A DNA stretch of 64,000 nucleotides from contig NC_072467.1 in the NCBI RefSeq assembly GCF_027596085.1, positions 14,067,976-14,131,975 of the forward strand, in the 5' to 3' direction. Shown piece by piece: positions 48,554 through 59,087 of this stretch. The notes beneath the pieces are model-generated. The model did no database searches. It saw only the letters and a program-made list of their open reading frames with translations, and was not told the DNA's origin. The stretch is from Anoplopoma fimbria. Lineage: Eukaryota; Chordata; Actinopteri; Perciformes; Anoplopomatidae. Position 1 is the stretch's first letter; every line of letters begins with the position of its first letter. The position numbers were made by a program, and so were the translations under genes.

Positions 48554-49757
48554 CTAACCAATAGAGATTAGGGGCTGGACCCTTTACCATATTCTGATAA
48601 AGAGAGATCAGTTGGAAGTTGAAAAACAATATTAATGGAGGTTAGTTAGGAAGACCTCCATCTTCATGAAACATCTGCATTAAATACACAGTAGGTCCAA
48701 TGAATCCAACAAAGAGGATGGGACAGGAGTAGAGCCAGCAGGTGGATGTTGGAATGTCTAGATCAATTTACTAGAACTTTGTGGAGGTCATGGTCGTGAT
48801 GGCGAGGTGTTATATCAGCTCTGACGGACAAAGATTGGTCAGATATGAAGACGTCAGGTCTTTGACGGCGTGGGGAGATGGAGAAAATTAAAGCAGGCAA
48901 TAAATAGCAGAATATCACAACACAAAGGAATAAGGGAAAATATTTTCCTATTGACCTCTATCCAATCTTTATTTTTATTTTCCTACAATATACTTTCCTT
49001 AAAGTTAAGGGTGGGTAATGTATCTTAGATTTGAATTGGCATTACATTGACATTTTTTTCTAAATCCAGCGCACCATTTTCTGGTTTCTCCAATGATACC
49101 TACCCAAGGTTAACTCTATGTATGTGCAAATATGGATATCCTTTAGCCCAGTTCCTCCAGCAGAACCATTAAAGCTCCACCCTATCTCATCTTGGTGGTC
49201 TTATCATGAAACACCCAGCAGGCCATTGGACTTCTCTGGCCTCCAGCAGTGAGGCAGACACTATCTCACTCTGCCAGGACAGACAATGCTGCTGATGAAG
49301 CTAACTTGGTAAAGAGACAGATGAGGACTGAGTATTGTCCCAAGACAATTACAAACCCACCAGAATTGGCTGACCCCATGTTCTCATTACAGTGATTTAT
49401 TAGTGTAATAGCACTTTAATCCCAGCCAATACCAGGGCACCTCTCTAACCCTCTTAAGGGATCAGCATAGCAATATACCAATGTACACAGATTAGAATAC
49501 CAAGCATATAGTATGTGTGTGTGTCTCTCTCTCTGCATGTTTGCTTTTCACTCATGTATTAATGAGCTGGACATCTTGCTATAGACTCCATTATTTGAGA
49601 TGCTTGACAACCTATGTTTTGGATGTAGTGGCCATGTGTTTTCAGCCCTAAATTGACATATATGGCAACCTTTTCCACTCCGTTTTCGGCCACAGCCACC
49701 TCTCCGACAAAAAGGCTATCAACAGGGAGCAAGGATCCATGAGGATGTTATACGGCG

Positions 49758-49797
<40 letters not shown>

Positions 49798-50640
49798 TAT
49801 GGTTCACACCATGCACGGTTTTATAAGTCTGTTTTTTGTTGGCACACTGTAAATATCTTTTGTGCGCATGTACACTTTAAGTATGGATCTTACGCTGCTT
49901 ATGCTGTTGGATGGTGAGTTTTTAGATGGGAGCAGAGATGTGTGGTGTTTCAATCTGTACTCCCGACCTGCTGATCGCACAGCTTACAAATCACTTTGTT
50001 CATGTTCACTGGCTCTGCCTTTTCATTTGGTATAAAACATATATTTGTTGCCGTTTAGCCTTTCAAAAAACTACATTTTCACTGTGGTCAAAACTTTTTT
50101 GCAGATTCATATAGGTATTGTGTTGTATAGCAGCTTGGACAGACGCAGGACCAGCAGTCTCATTGGAGTCTAGATACTGCACCTGCAAGGTTTTTTTTTT
50201 TTACAGCACCTTGGCTATGTACGGTTTAGTACTTTTCAATGAAAAGGCATATTATATAGACATTTAAAGACAAAGACAAATGTAGACATCACCATAATTT
50301 TATTTTATTTTAGATTTTTCATTGTGCATTGTATTTTCTGTTTAGTGTTTGTTGGAATGCAAATAATGGCAGTTACAGGTTTAATCAATTTCTGACATGC
50401 TAAAATGACACCATATGACATATGGTCTGTTTCCTGGTTTATGTTAAAGTCTTCTCCTCTTGTGTTGTGTTTTGGTTTTGCTTCCTGCTTTTGTGTGTTT
50501 TCCCACCATTTTGATTGGTTGCCCAGCCCTGATTAGTTTCACCTGTCCCTTGTTTTCATCCTGCCTGAGTGCCGCATGCATACTGGTTTGTTTTTAGTTC
50601 CTTTTTTGGTGTTCTCTCCTTTGTAGTTTGTATACCATAA
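48554..50640. other. No gene recognised; long A-run
   Basis: Intergenic sequence. The only clear feature is a run of 30 A at 49763-49792, possibly the tail of an old retrotransposed copy, though I cannot identify a parent sequence upstream. A short T-run occurs near 50190. Confidence 0.6.
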
Positions 50641-50650
50641 CATTCTCCCT

Positions 50651-50701
50651 CAGCTTCTTGTAGGTTTTGCTTTTTATAAAAGCAAAACCTACAAGAAGCT
50701 G
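50651..50701. repeat. Perfect 24-bp inverted repeat, 3-nt loop
   Basis: cagcttcttgtaggttttgc plus tttt at 50651-50674 pairs exactly with 50678-50701; the spacer is tat. Confidence 0.95.
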
Positions 50702-50745
50702 AAGAACTCTTTTTGTTAAATCCTACCTGCCTGCTTCGTGTCCTG

Positions 50746-51034
50746 AATTACATTACATTACAGTCATTTAGCAGATGCTTTTATCCAAAGCGACTTACAA
50801 TCAGTAGTATATTACATATCATTCACCCATTCTGATGACAGGGCTACCATGCAAGGTGCCACCATCAGACTCTAACTAACATTCATGCAACATCCAGTCC
50901 ACACCGATGGCAAGCCTTTGGGAGCAACTTGGGGTCGATGTGCCCAAGGACACATCGACTGCTGAAGCCGGGTATCGAACCACCGACCTTCTGATTGGAG
51001 AACTACCTTGCTCTCCACTACGCCACAGCCGCCC
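50746..51034 (-). mobile_element. V-SINE, essentially complete
   Basis: Read on the minus strand: gggcggctgtggcgtagtgg with an A box (tggcgtagtgg, 51015-51025 on the plus strand), then ggtcggtggttcgatacccg with a B box (ggttcgatacc, 50971-50981), a middle part (gtgtccttgggcacatcgac, cccaagttgctcccaaagg) and the tail tgtaagtcgctttggataaa, agcatctgctaaatgactgt, aatgtaatgtaat. The tail matches the L2-type LINE end at 35101-35149 in 47 of 49 positions. Confidence 0.9.
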
Positions 51035-52604
51035 ATTGGGAATTGGGTTCTTCCTTTGAACTGAAACCTGTGAAGTGTTTTGAGAAAATGAGCTGTATTT
51101 TCAAAATTGTTCTACTGTTAATACAGTAATGTATTGAAAGAATGCATCATGTGGTGATTTAAAAATTGAAAATATTTAAGCAGGAAGGGCTGAGACCTTG
51201 CAATTGCAAAAACAATTTCTGATGCTAGAGATCCCTTTGTTGCAACCTACAAACAAAAAACATCTAAACAAAATACAAAACATCAAGTAATTCAAGCAAA
51301 AAAAAAAAAGTAAATATTTCAAACCTACAAAAACTTTTTTTTGCAACACAAGTCTAGACACAAACACAAAATGAATTGTTTCTACACATGCCGACTTCAC
51401 ATTGATATGTTAAGTATAAAAAACTATCTAGAGTCTTTCACTTTCATCTGTAGCATGCTGTAAATATAGACATGAGAACAAATGCAAAGTGTTAACTCTC
51501 AATACCCTTATACTCATAACAGCATCAGACACAATTACTGTGACTGAAGATGACATGGATTGTGTTGTACTCTTACCAAAATAGCAAAATAAAGTAAATA
51601 GCTTATAACTCTTACTTTGAAATTGCCTCTATTGTTGTCCACACAAAATATCAAATCGGTATCCTATTTATAGTGTTCAATTTCTGATCTAATTGGTTAC
51701 AGTTGTTTCACAGGTGCATTCTGGGTGCAGGTGATTGGTTATTCAGTGGGGTATTTCAATGTCAAAATTTAGTGTCGATAACTGCATGTTGTTATTTGCA
51801 AAAAAGTTTGTTTTACTATTTGTGGCATGAGAAAGTGATTTAGATAATTGTGCCTCAAGTACAAGTTTCCTGGCAATAACAAAACACAAAAATAAAACCT
51901 GTATGTGTTCACGTAGAAGAAGAATTTTGGCATGAGCACACAAGCACCTGTTTCTTTATGAGCATTTAAATGTGACATTAAAGCATGTGTGAGCATTAAG
52001 TGTGTATCTGCATTACATAAGGCTGAATGTGTATACGTGACTTGGCAGCATGCGCATGTTTGTTCAAACAGTAAAGGTCTGTGTGTGTGTGTGTTTGTGT
52101 GTGTGTGGTATATATATGGGAGGTGAAGTGTTCATTCCAATTCCTTTATCAGTTAAATAAGCAAGATGAAATTGCTGCAGCCTAATCATTAAGCCATATA
52201 ATTACAAGGCTGGGACCCAGTGTTTTTAATGACAGAAGCCCAGCTTGAGCTTTATCAGGAAAACAGAATAGCTCGGGGGAGAAAAAAAAAAAAGACCGAC
52301 TTGTTTTTCAGGGAATTGACTTTTAATTTGAAAGTGTCTGTCTTTGTCTCCTTTTCTCCTGTTCTGTCTTTATCTGACTGCATGTCTGCTGTGCTGTGTG
52401 TCTATTGGGTTCTCTCTGTGGGATCGTCTGTCTGAACCTTTCCGTTATCTTTACTTACTTCACTGGCATGCCTGTTTATCAGTTTCAAAGCATAAAAACA
52501 GCACTTTTAAAAGAAAAATGCTTACACAATACATATTTTCTTTGTATAGAACTCACCACTTAAAACCGATATTTTTTAGAACAACTAGCCATTAGGTTTT
52601 TTAC
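51035..52604. other. No gene recognised
   Basis: AT-rich intergenic DNA with an A-run near 51298-51309, a short GT tract at 52079-52107 and another A-run near 52282-52293. No coding signal that I can support. Confidence 0.6.
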
Positions 52605-52930
52605 AACTCATTGTCATTCCCAATTCGTCAAATACCGCCACTTGGTCAGTGGTCCTACGCTTCCAACTATGTACTCTTCTAAGGTCAGTTTGGGACTCCT
52701 TTGGTCTCCGCTGGTTACATTTTTACAAAAATACAAAGTTTAAGTAAAGTACGAAAGTTAAGTAACAAAACTAGGGTAAAATAACTAGCCATTGACTTTT
52801 TTACACCAGGGACATGTAGAGCGGTCTCCTTGGTGAAAGTCCTATGTTTGTTTGACCCATCTAACCTGCCCTGCATCACCCTTCACAACTCTCACACTCT
52901 TTATACTTCATCAGTTGCACTGACCATCTA
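52605..52930 (+). repeat. Dispersed repeat piece related to intron 1 sequence
   Basis: Phrases gcggtctccttggtgaaagt, cctatgtttgtttgaccc and cacaactctcacactcttta parallel gtggtctcctgggtgaaagt, cctgtgtttgtttgtccc and ctttctcgctcttaatacg at 1045-1135, same orientation. Confidence 0.55.
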
Positions 52931-53403
52931 ATACTGATGGGGATGGGTTTACATTTTAGTTAGTTGAAAGCCTGGTCTCATACAGACGTTAAAGGGTGCC
53001 TCTGTAGCAGTCTATGATCTAGTCTCTCTGCTTTGTATATGAAAAGTGAACTTGTGTCTGATGATTAAATTCACCAGGTAATAAAGTTGTAGACCAGGAA
53101 ATTCACTTTGTGGATATAAGCTTGAACAGTACAATATGTTGATGAAGCCTTTTAAAAAGTTGCATTTGTTTATTTAATATCTATGTACTTCTGATCTTTG
53201 CCAGCATTGCTGGGCGGGCATGTTTCAATAGAGAACTGTCTCTATATGAGAAGGGATCTAAAAAGGTTTTGGAAGTATACTGGAATAAAGAGTTTTTGCC
53301 CCAGAATCAATTGATTGGCTTTTGCTCTGCATGGTCTGGTAAATATGAAATTACCATACAATGTATTTTCTCCCAGTTAAAATTTGAGATATCACAAATA
53401 ACG

Positions 53404-53437
53404 GTCCAACCAGACCTCAACGGAGGTCTGGTTGGAC
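53404..53437. repeat. Perfect 15-bp inverted repeat, 4-nt loop
   Basis: gtccaaccagacctc at 53404-53418 pairs exactly with gaggtctggttggac at 53423-53437; the spacer is aacg. Confidence 0.93.
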
Positions 53438-55080
53438 ATATCAGTCAAACATGACACTTTAAACTTGGTTTCAAACAGGACACCAACACCAGTCTCAAAA
53501 AGTTTAAGTAGTTATTTTGGTTAAAACACAATAAGGTTGACATACATGTATGAACAAATGTTGATATGACATCACTTCAGAAATATCTCCCAGAAATATA
53601 TAATAATATATATATATTTTTGCAATGTTCAATATTAATTTGTTCAGTTCCACCTATTTAGTAATAGTTAGCAGTTCAACATGTGTGGTAAATTCATTCT
53701 AGGCTCTGCTAATGTTGGTGAAGCAAAACACCAAGTTAAATCATATACGTATTTAACTACTTACTATTTTTCAACAATATTTGGTAAATCACCTAAGAAA
53801 AAATTACATGCAAGTAGACCCAATAAACTCCTGTGAGAAGACATTACTCACAGTATTGTTCTCCAGAAGACTGTATTGATCTTGATTACTGGCTGAAAAG
53901 CTTCTGCAGAGCAATGCTTTGTTCACCAAATGCCCATATGTTTTGTTGCCAAAAGAAAAACGTTATGTCAACTACCATCTCAAATTAGTAATACAGCAAT
54001 ACTATTCGCTGCCTGCATTTATCATTAGACCAGCAGCCTGGATAATATTAATGCAGAAATATTCACTTTGTAAAACTTTTGAAGGGGAGGATTGGGATTT
54101 TTGTGAGTGACAATTATAATTGTTTAATTAACAGTTAATTAAGGCACAGCAGCTTAGCCCTTTCAACGTTGTTGAGATAGTCTCCAAAAATGGATGAAGT
54201 CAAATAAAAAATTACAGACATCATACTGCACATGCACACATACTAGAATAATGACAACTGCCTCGTTCCAGTGATAGACATATATATGATGTACATCAAA
54301 TTCATGGACTCGCATTCAATCTCAAACTCAGCTGAACCACACTGTGTTTGCATTCTCAAAATAAGACATCATCTTGGTCAAAACACCATAAAACCGTTGT
54401 CGTAGAAAACAAATACTTCCCTTTTACAAAATGTTGCTTCACAATCATTTTTCTTATGTATCAATTTTTTTTCTGTAAATGCATTGGCATGTAGTGTACA
54501 GCGCTTCCAAGTCTGATGACTAGAAAGGCAGTGGAAATGCAAGTCCATTTACCATTTAATTGCATGGCTTCACACAAACCATGATGAAAAAGGAAGTGAA
54601 TCAGCAATCTTGACTCTGAACTCTTTTGACATTGTTTGTCATTAATAAGGCTTAGGATATATATTATCACCACGGTTCTTATATTCCTAGAATATTGACA
54701 GTCCCCATGGATATTTACTCATGTTAAAAAGCCTTAAGCTTACAGGTAGAATAATCAATTTAAAATGTTGTACAAAAGAAGATTAGCAAAAAACAATAGA
54801 ATAAAATATTAACATATGAACAATATAATAACAATTATTAAGTGTAAAAAAAAACAATACTGACACCAATGCAAAATAGACCTCAATAGCATTTAGAATA
54901 AGGTAAATAAATAAATTAAAAACAATAACTAAAATAGAAAGACTAAAATACAACAACAAAGATTGTATTAAAGAGTAAAATTGCTAAGTGTATAAGAAGT
55001 GATGCTAACACCAGTTAGCAAGGCTTCAAAGGGTTACTTGCATTGAAAACACAGATATTGAAGTGTTCTCAGTTCTGCTT
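53438..55080. other. No gene recognised
   Basis: AT-rich intergenic DNA, including an (AT)-rich patch at 53600-53620. Contains the reverse copy of the tagcgcttt repeat at 54475-54560, listed separately. Confidence 0.6.
54475..54560 (-). repeat. Dispersed repeat, reverse copy
   Basis: The reverse complement reads aaatggtaaatggacttgca, ctttctagtcatcagacttg, gaagcgctgtacactacatg: the same family as 46690-46800. Confidence 0.65.
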
Positions 55081-55086
55081 ATGTGT

Positions 55087-55090
<4 letters not shown>

Positions 55091-55167
<77 letters not shown>

Positions 55168-55188
55168 GTGCACACACACACACACACA
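55091..55188 (+). repeat. (CA)n microsatellite
   Basis: About 98 bp of CA with a cgcgtg interruption at about 55165-55170. Confidence 0.97.
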
Positions 55189-56195
55189 GTTTGCTATGTA
55201 CATATAGTTGACTCCCCTGATGTTTTTCATCAGTAAATCCATTCTCTCTTTCGAAAACTTGATTTCCTCTTTTGAAAAGGCATGGCTTCATCAGATCCAC
55301 GACGGCCCTTTAGGCTACAGCACTTAAGCAGACTGAACCATACAGGTTTCAAAAAGATAATAGGAAGCTCAGTCTCCCAGACTTTTGAAGCCCTTCGTCC
55401 TACTCTTGGAGAAACTGGATCTAGTTTAGTCATTTTAATTTATTTCATCAGCCTTTAGACATGGCAGACAGACTGCCAAAGTTCCTTTCAATGAGCCATC
55501 TCCTGGGTCGGATCGAGTAGCTTCAGCTCCTTTACCATCTGATAACATTTAATCCTTCACACCCGTCTGGCCACCTTCGACACAAACAGGGTCTTGGCTG
55601 CTGAATTATTGGCATTAGAGGACGAAAAGGCAGCACCTCAGCAAACTGAGTGTTAATCTCAGGTCCCAGGTTGATGACCGAGGACCAGACTTCGTGCTGA
55701 AGATCACAAACATCTGCCCATCAAAGGCCAATCGGGCTTCCAGTCCTCCGCAGAAGAGCAGTGATGTAAGAGGAGCTCTTCATCTGTGACAGCTGTGCCA
55801 AGACCATCTGCCAACAAGCCAACAAGCAGACAGTCTGCCAACAAGCAGACAGTAAGAGACGAAAAACGCAACAAAAATTTCTGATACATTGGCCAAGAAA
55901 GGTGTTGCCCCTACTGACTTGTTTCATTTTCAAACTGATTCATGAACCTTTCTTGAACATCGCGGAAATCCTCATCACTGTTGAGAGGATAGTGGCTACA
56001 AAACTAAAATTACAATTCAAGCACATGGAGAAGAGACACCTAACGAGACCAAAAAGTGTAAACACTACGTGTGATCAGGTCATTGACTCTAATGTGACAA
56101 CGTCCACAACAATACCAAGCTATTACAGAGCTATTAACAGTAAATGCAACCTGTATCTCTCAAAGGCACTTAAGCCATGTTTTTTAGTTGTTCAT
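55189..56195. other. Unidentified sequence with a small tandem duplication
   Basis: Around 55804-55855 the phrase tgccaacaag / ccaacaagcagacagt is repeated. The stretch is GC-richer than its surroundings and could be an old retrocopy or transposon, but no frame gives a protein that I recognise. Confidence 0.4.
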
Positions 56196-56196
56196 A

Positions 56197-56218
56197 GCTC
56201 TCGCTCTCTCTCTCTCTC

Positions 56219-56285
<67 letters not shown>

Positions 56286-56287
56286 CA
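56197..56287 (+). repeat. (CT)n-(CA)n compound microsatellite
   Basis: CT repeat with a ttcc break, passing directly into a CA repeat with one cg interruption. Confidence 0.96.
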
Positions 56288-56620
56288 AATACATTCCTAC
56301 ATTACCAACAGTTGACTTTCATGACACTATAACCAAGTGTGGACTTCTGTTTCTGGTTATTTTGAAATAACAAAAATGCAATAGAACATTTTTACTTTTA
56401 GGGTCTTTTCCAAGAATAATACTGCAAATGTGTTTTTTATTTTTTTTTAAAGAAATTGCCAAGAGGGGACTTGAATCTTTGAGTGATGTCACACTATTAA
56501 AATGGGGACTTCCACATACTACATTGGAACTGCCTGTACCTATTTTTTTTAAACCTAACAAGTGTTTGTTTACCACAAATACTTTCTTTGTTTCTTTCAT
56601 AAATGGATAATTAAAGTTGA
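56288..56620 (+). repeat. Diverged dispersed repeat, copy A
   Basis: Shares order with 57325-57545: attaccaacagttgactttc / attaccaacagtggactatc, aaccaagtgtggacttctgt / aaccaagtatggccctctgt, attttgaaa, attgcaaat / actgcaaat, gaaattgcc / gaattgcc. Family unknown. Confidence 0.6.
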
Positions 56621-57324
56621 TTTTATCAATATTTAAACATCTCTCTGTGATACAAATATTACAAAAAACAATCATGGCCACTTTAATTGAGAATAAAGTT
56701 TTAACTGCAAATCAGAGGTAAATTGGCTGCATGCACTAATATCACAGACTGCAGTATTATCAAGTTTACTTTATCTAGTCATTAATTATTTAAAACATAT
56801 TGAAGTTTAATTTTAACGATTGGGCACAAGGATACAGTTATTGTAATTGTCTCTGTGGGGAATTCATATTCTGCTGTGGTATTGTTGGTCATTTTTATGA
56901 CCTGTGTGGAATGGCGAACTATGCATTTTAAAGGGGACTCCTTTCATCTTGTGGAATACATTTTTTGTATTTGCTCTTAATAACTTCATTTGAGTCAGGT
57001 GAAAAAAAAGCCAATCATAGGCAGGTGAATCATGCTTCAACACTTTGTTGTGGCTGTTCTTGGCATTCATTTTAAATGCAATCGTGAATATAGCAGGGTC
57101 GGATTAAACATACTTATTTACTCTTTTTTTATATGGATAATTTGCTGTACCTATTTGCTCATTATTCATCCATAATTGCATATTGAGGTTTCTTCTGTCA
57201 GTCCAGTACAAGAGGGGACCTACTAGTCAAATCTGAACTGTATATAATATAAATGCTCTGTCAAATAAACATTATGTGGATATAATCTTGCATTGCTGAA
57301 ATCTATTTTGAAGATCATATTCTT

Positions 57325-57530
57325 ACACACATACATTTCATTATTACCAACAGTGGACTATCACACCACTCCAACCAAGTATGGCCCTCTGTTTCAGGTA
57401 CATTTTGAAAAAAATAGAATAGAAGATATATGTCTTCGGCCACATTATTATTGCAAATTATGTTTTTAATTTCTTTAAAAATGAATTGCCTTTCAAAGAG
57501 GAGAACTTCCGTATACTGCTTTAGAACTGT
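57325..57530 (+). repeat. Diverged dispersed repeat, copy B
   Basis: Counterpart of 56288-56620, same orientation, about 1 kb downstream. Confidence 0.6.
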
Positions 57531-57953
57531 CGACAAGGACATTTCGACGTTGAAAAGATTGGACTTTACTGGTACCAAAATAAAATGGCATTCTGGTAAT
57601 CGGTAACAAAGTTTGACTGTTTTGGAGATTGTTATCCGTTACACCTCTCATTACTGGGAAAAGCAATAATATTACAGTAATGCATTACAAAGAAACATGT
57701 TACTTGTTTGAATTTATTTTCTAAACCCTTTTTTCACCTAATGAGTTGTTTGTTTGCGACAAGGACATTTCGACGTGATGAAAAGATTCAGTGACTTTAC
57801 TGGTACCAAAATAAAATGGCATTCTGGTAATCGGTAACAAAGTTTGACTGTTTTGGAGATTGTTATCCGTTACACCTCTCATTACTGGGAAAAGCAATAA
57901 TATTACAGTAATGCATTACAAAGAAACATGTTACTTGTTTGAATTTATTTTCT
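57531..57953 (+). repeat. Recent tandem duplication, spacing 226 bp
   Basis: 57531-57722 and 57757-57953 are almost identical. Both run from cgacaaggacatttcgacg through actggtaccaaaataaaatg, ggagattgttatccgttaca and aatgcattacaaagaaacat to gaatttattttct. The second copy differs mainly by small changes near its start (gatg and cagt insertions). Confidence 0.95.
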
Positions 57954-59010
57954 GAGTTTGGTCAGCTCATAGAAATCTTCCTCTCTTTCCTCTCAGTGTG
58001 TGTCTGGAGGTTCAGTTCCAGGATCAGTCCAGAAGCTGTGACCGGACTGTGTAATGAGCTGCTGTTTTTAGTATATCAGACACTGAATACCTACAGATTG
58101 CAGTACACATTTTCTTGGTAAATCTGGCCCTTAGGGTCCATATATGTCTGCTTGTTATCACATGACCAAAGTTCCCTAAATTATGCTTGGTGCTCAAACA
58201 TATTCAAAGGCCATTTTGCCTTTTGTTGTTTGCGTTCCTCCAGAAACTAATTTAAAATAATGCGCTAAAGGAATGCACTACTGTTTGGTTTTGTTTGAAG
58301 GCAAATATGACTGATAAATGCATCAACACAATACAAAAATTAACTAGAAGGTGAGGAGAAAACTGGCAACAAATTGTAAAAAAAACGTCAGCAGACAGAA
58401 AACAAATGTTTAAACCACAGTGGTTGCACTCTGATGAATTTATAAGACTAGCAGTTCTACACTGATCGAACACTGAGACAGTTTTCCATGTTAGCAGATT
58501 TTCCCTTTTCTGCTCCACAGTAGCCCCATACTGTCCGTTCTCCATCTGATCTGCCTCCATGGTAATAATGTAATTTCAAGCTCTGTCTGTTAGGTCCGAT
58601 TTTGTGTCCACATGACACATGACTCTGAAGATCACTGCTAAACATGGCATATATAACTTAGAACCAAGTTGGACAGGCGGAATTATTCAGCGGATCAACA
58701 ATTCTGTGGGAAAGAGTGACAAACAGAGAAAACGGCAGCTGTAATTTTCTATTCCTCCTCCTCTTCACTCTCCATCCCTTCCCTCCTCTCCCTCTCCCTC
58801 TCACTCTTCCCTATCCCAAACCCCTCTCAGCTCCATTGACTTTGTAACTTATAGAGAAGATAATTCAATTTCATGTTCCATTGGCTCAGCCGACAGACAG
58901 TTGGAAATAAGCTGTGGCATGCAGCTGCCTCAGGAGTTATTCTCTCTTCTGCTCTGTCTCACTTTCCCCATTTCTTTGCCGGTGTCTCCTTTCTCATTTG
59001 TTCCTTGCTT
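57954..59010. other. No gene recognised
   Basis: AT-rich sequence followed by a pyrimidine-rich stretch (58755-58830). I see no supported coding exon. Confidence 0.6.
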
Positions 59011-59038
59011 TCTCTGTCTGTCTCTGTCTCTCTCTCTG

Positions 59039-59085
<47 letters not shown>
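59011..59085 (+). repeat. (TCTG/TC)n microsatellite
   Basis: Mixed tctg and tc repeats ending in a pure CT run. Confidence 0.95.

Positions 59086-59087
<2 letters not shown>

Noticed and set aside
48138..48629. 163-codon minus-strand open frame rich in Ser/Leu/Thr
   Set aside because: It results from the 11-bp minisatellite, which lacks stops in this frame; no start context, homology or splice signals.
50970..51034. tRNA gene on the minus strand
   Set aside because: A and B boxes are present, but the sequence continues into a V-SINE body and tail and lacks a proper tRNA fold; it is a SINE head.
55902..56315. 137-codon plus-strand open frame
   Set aside because: Half of it is Ser-Leu translation of a CT microsatellite; the rest has no recognisable motif or splice context.
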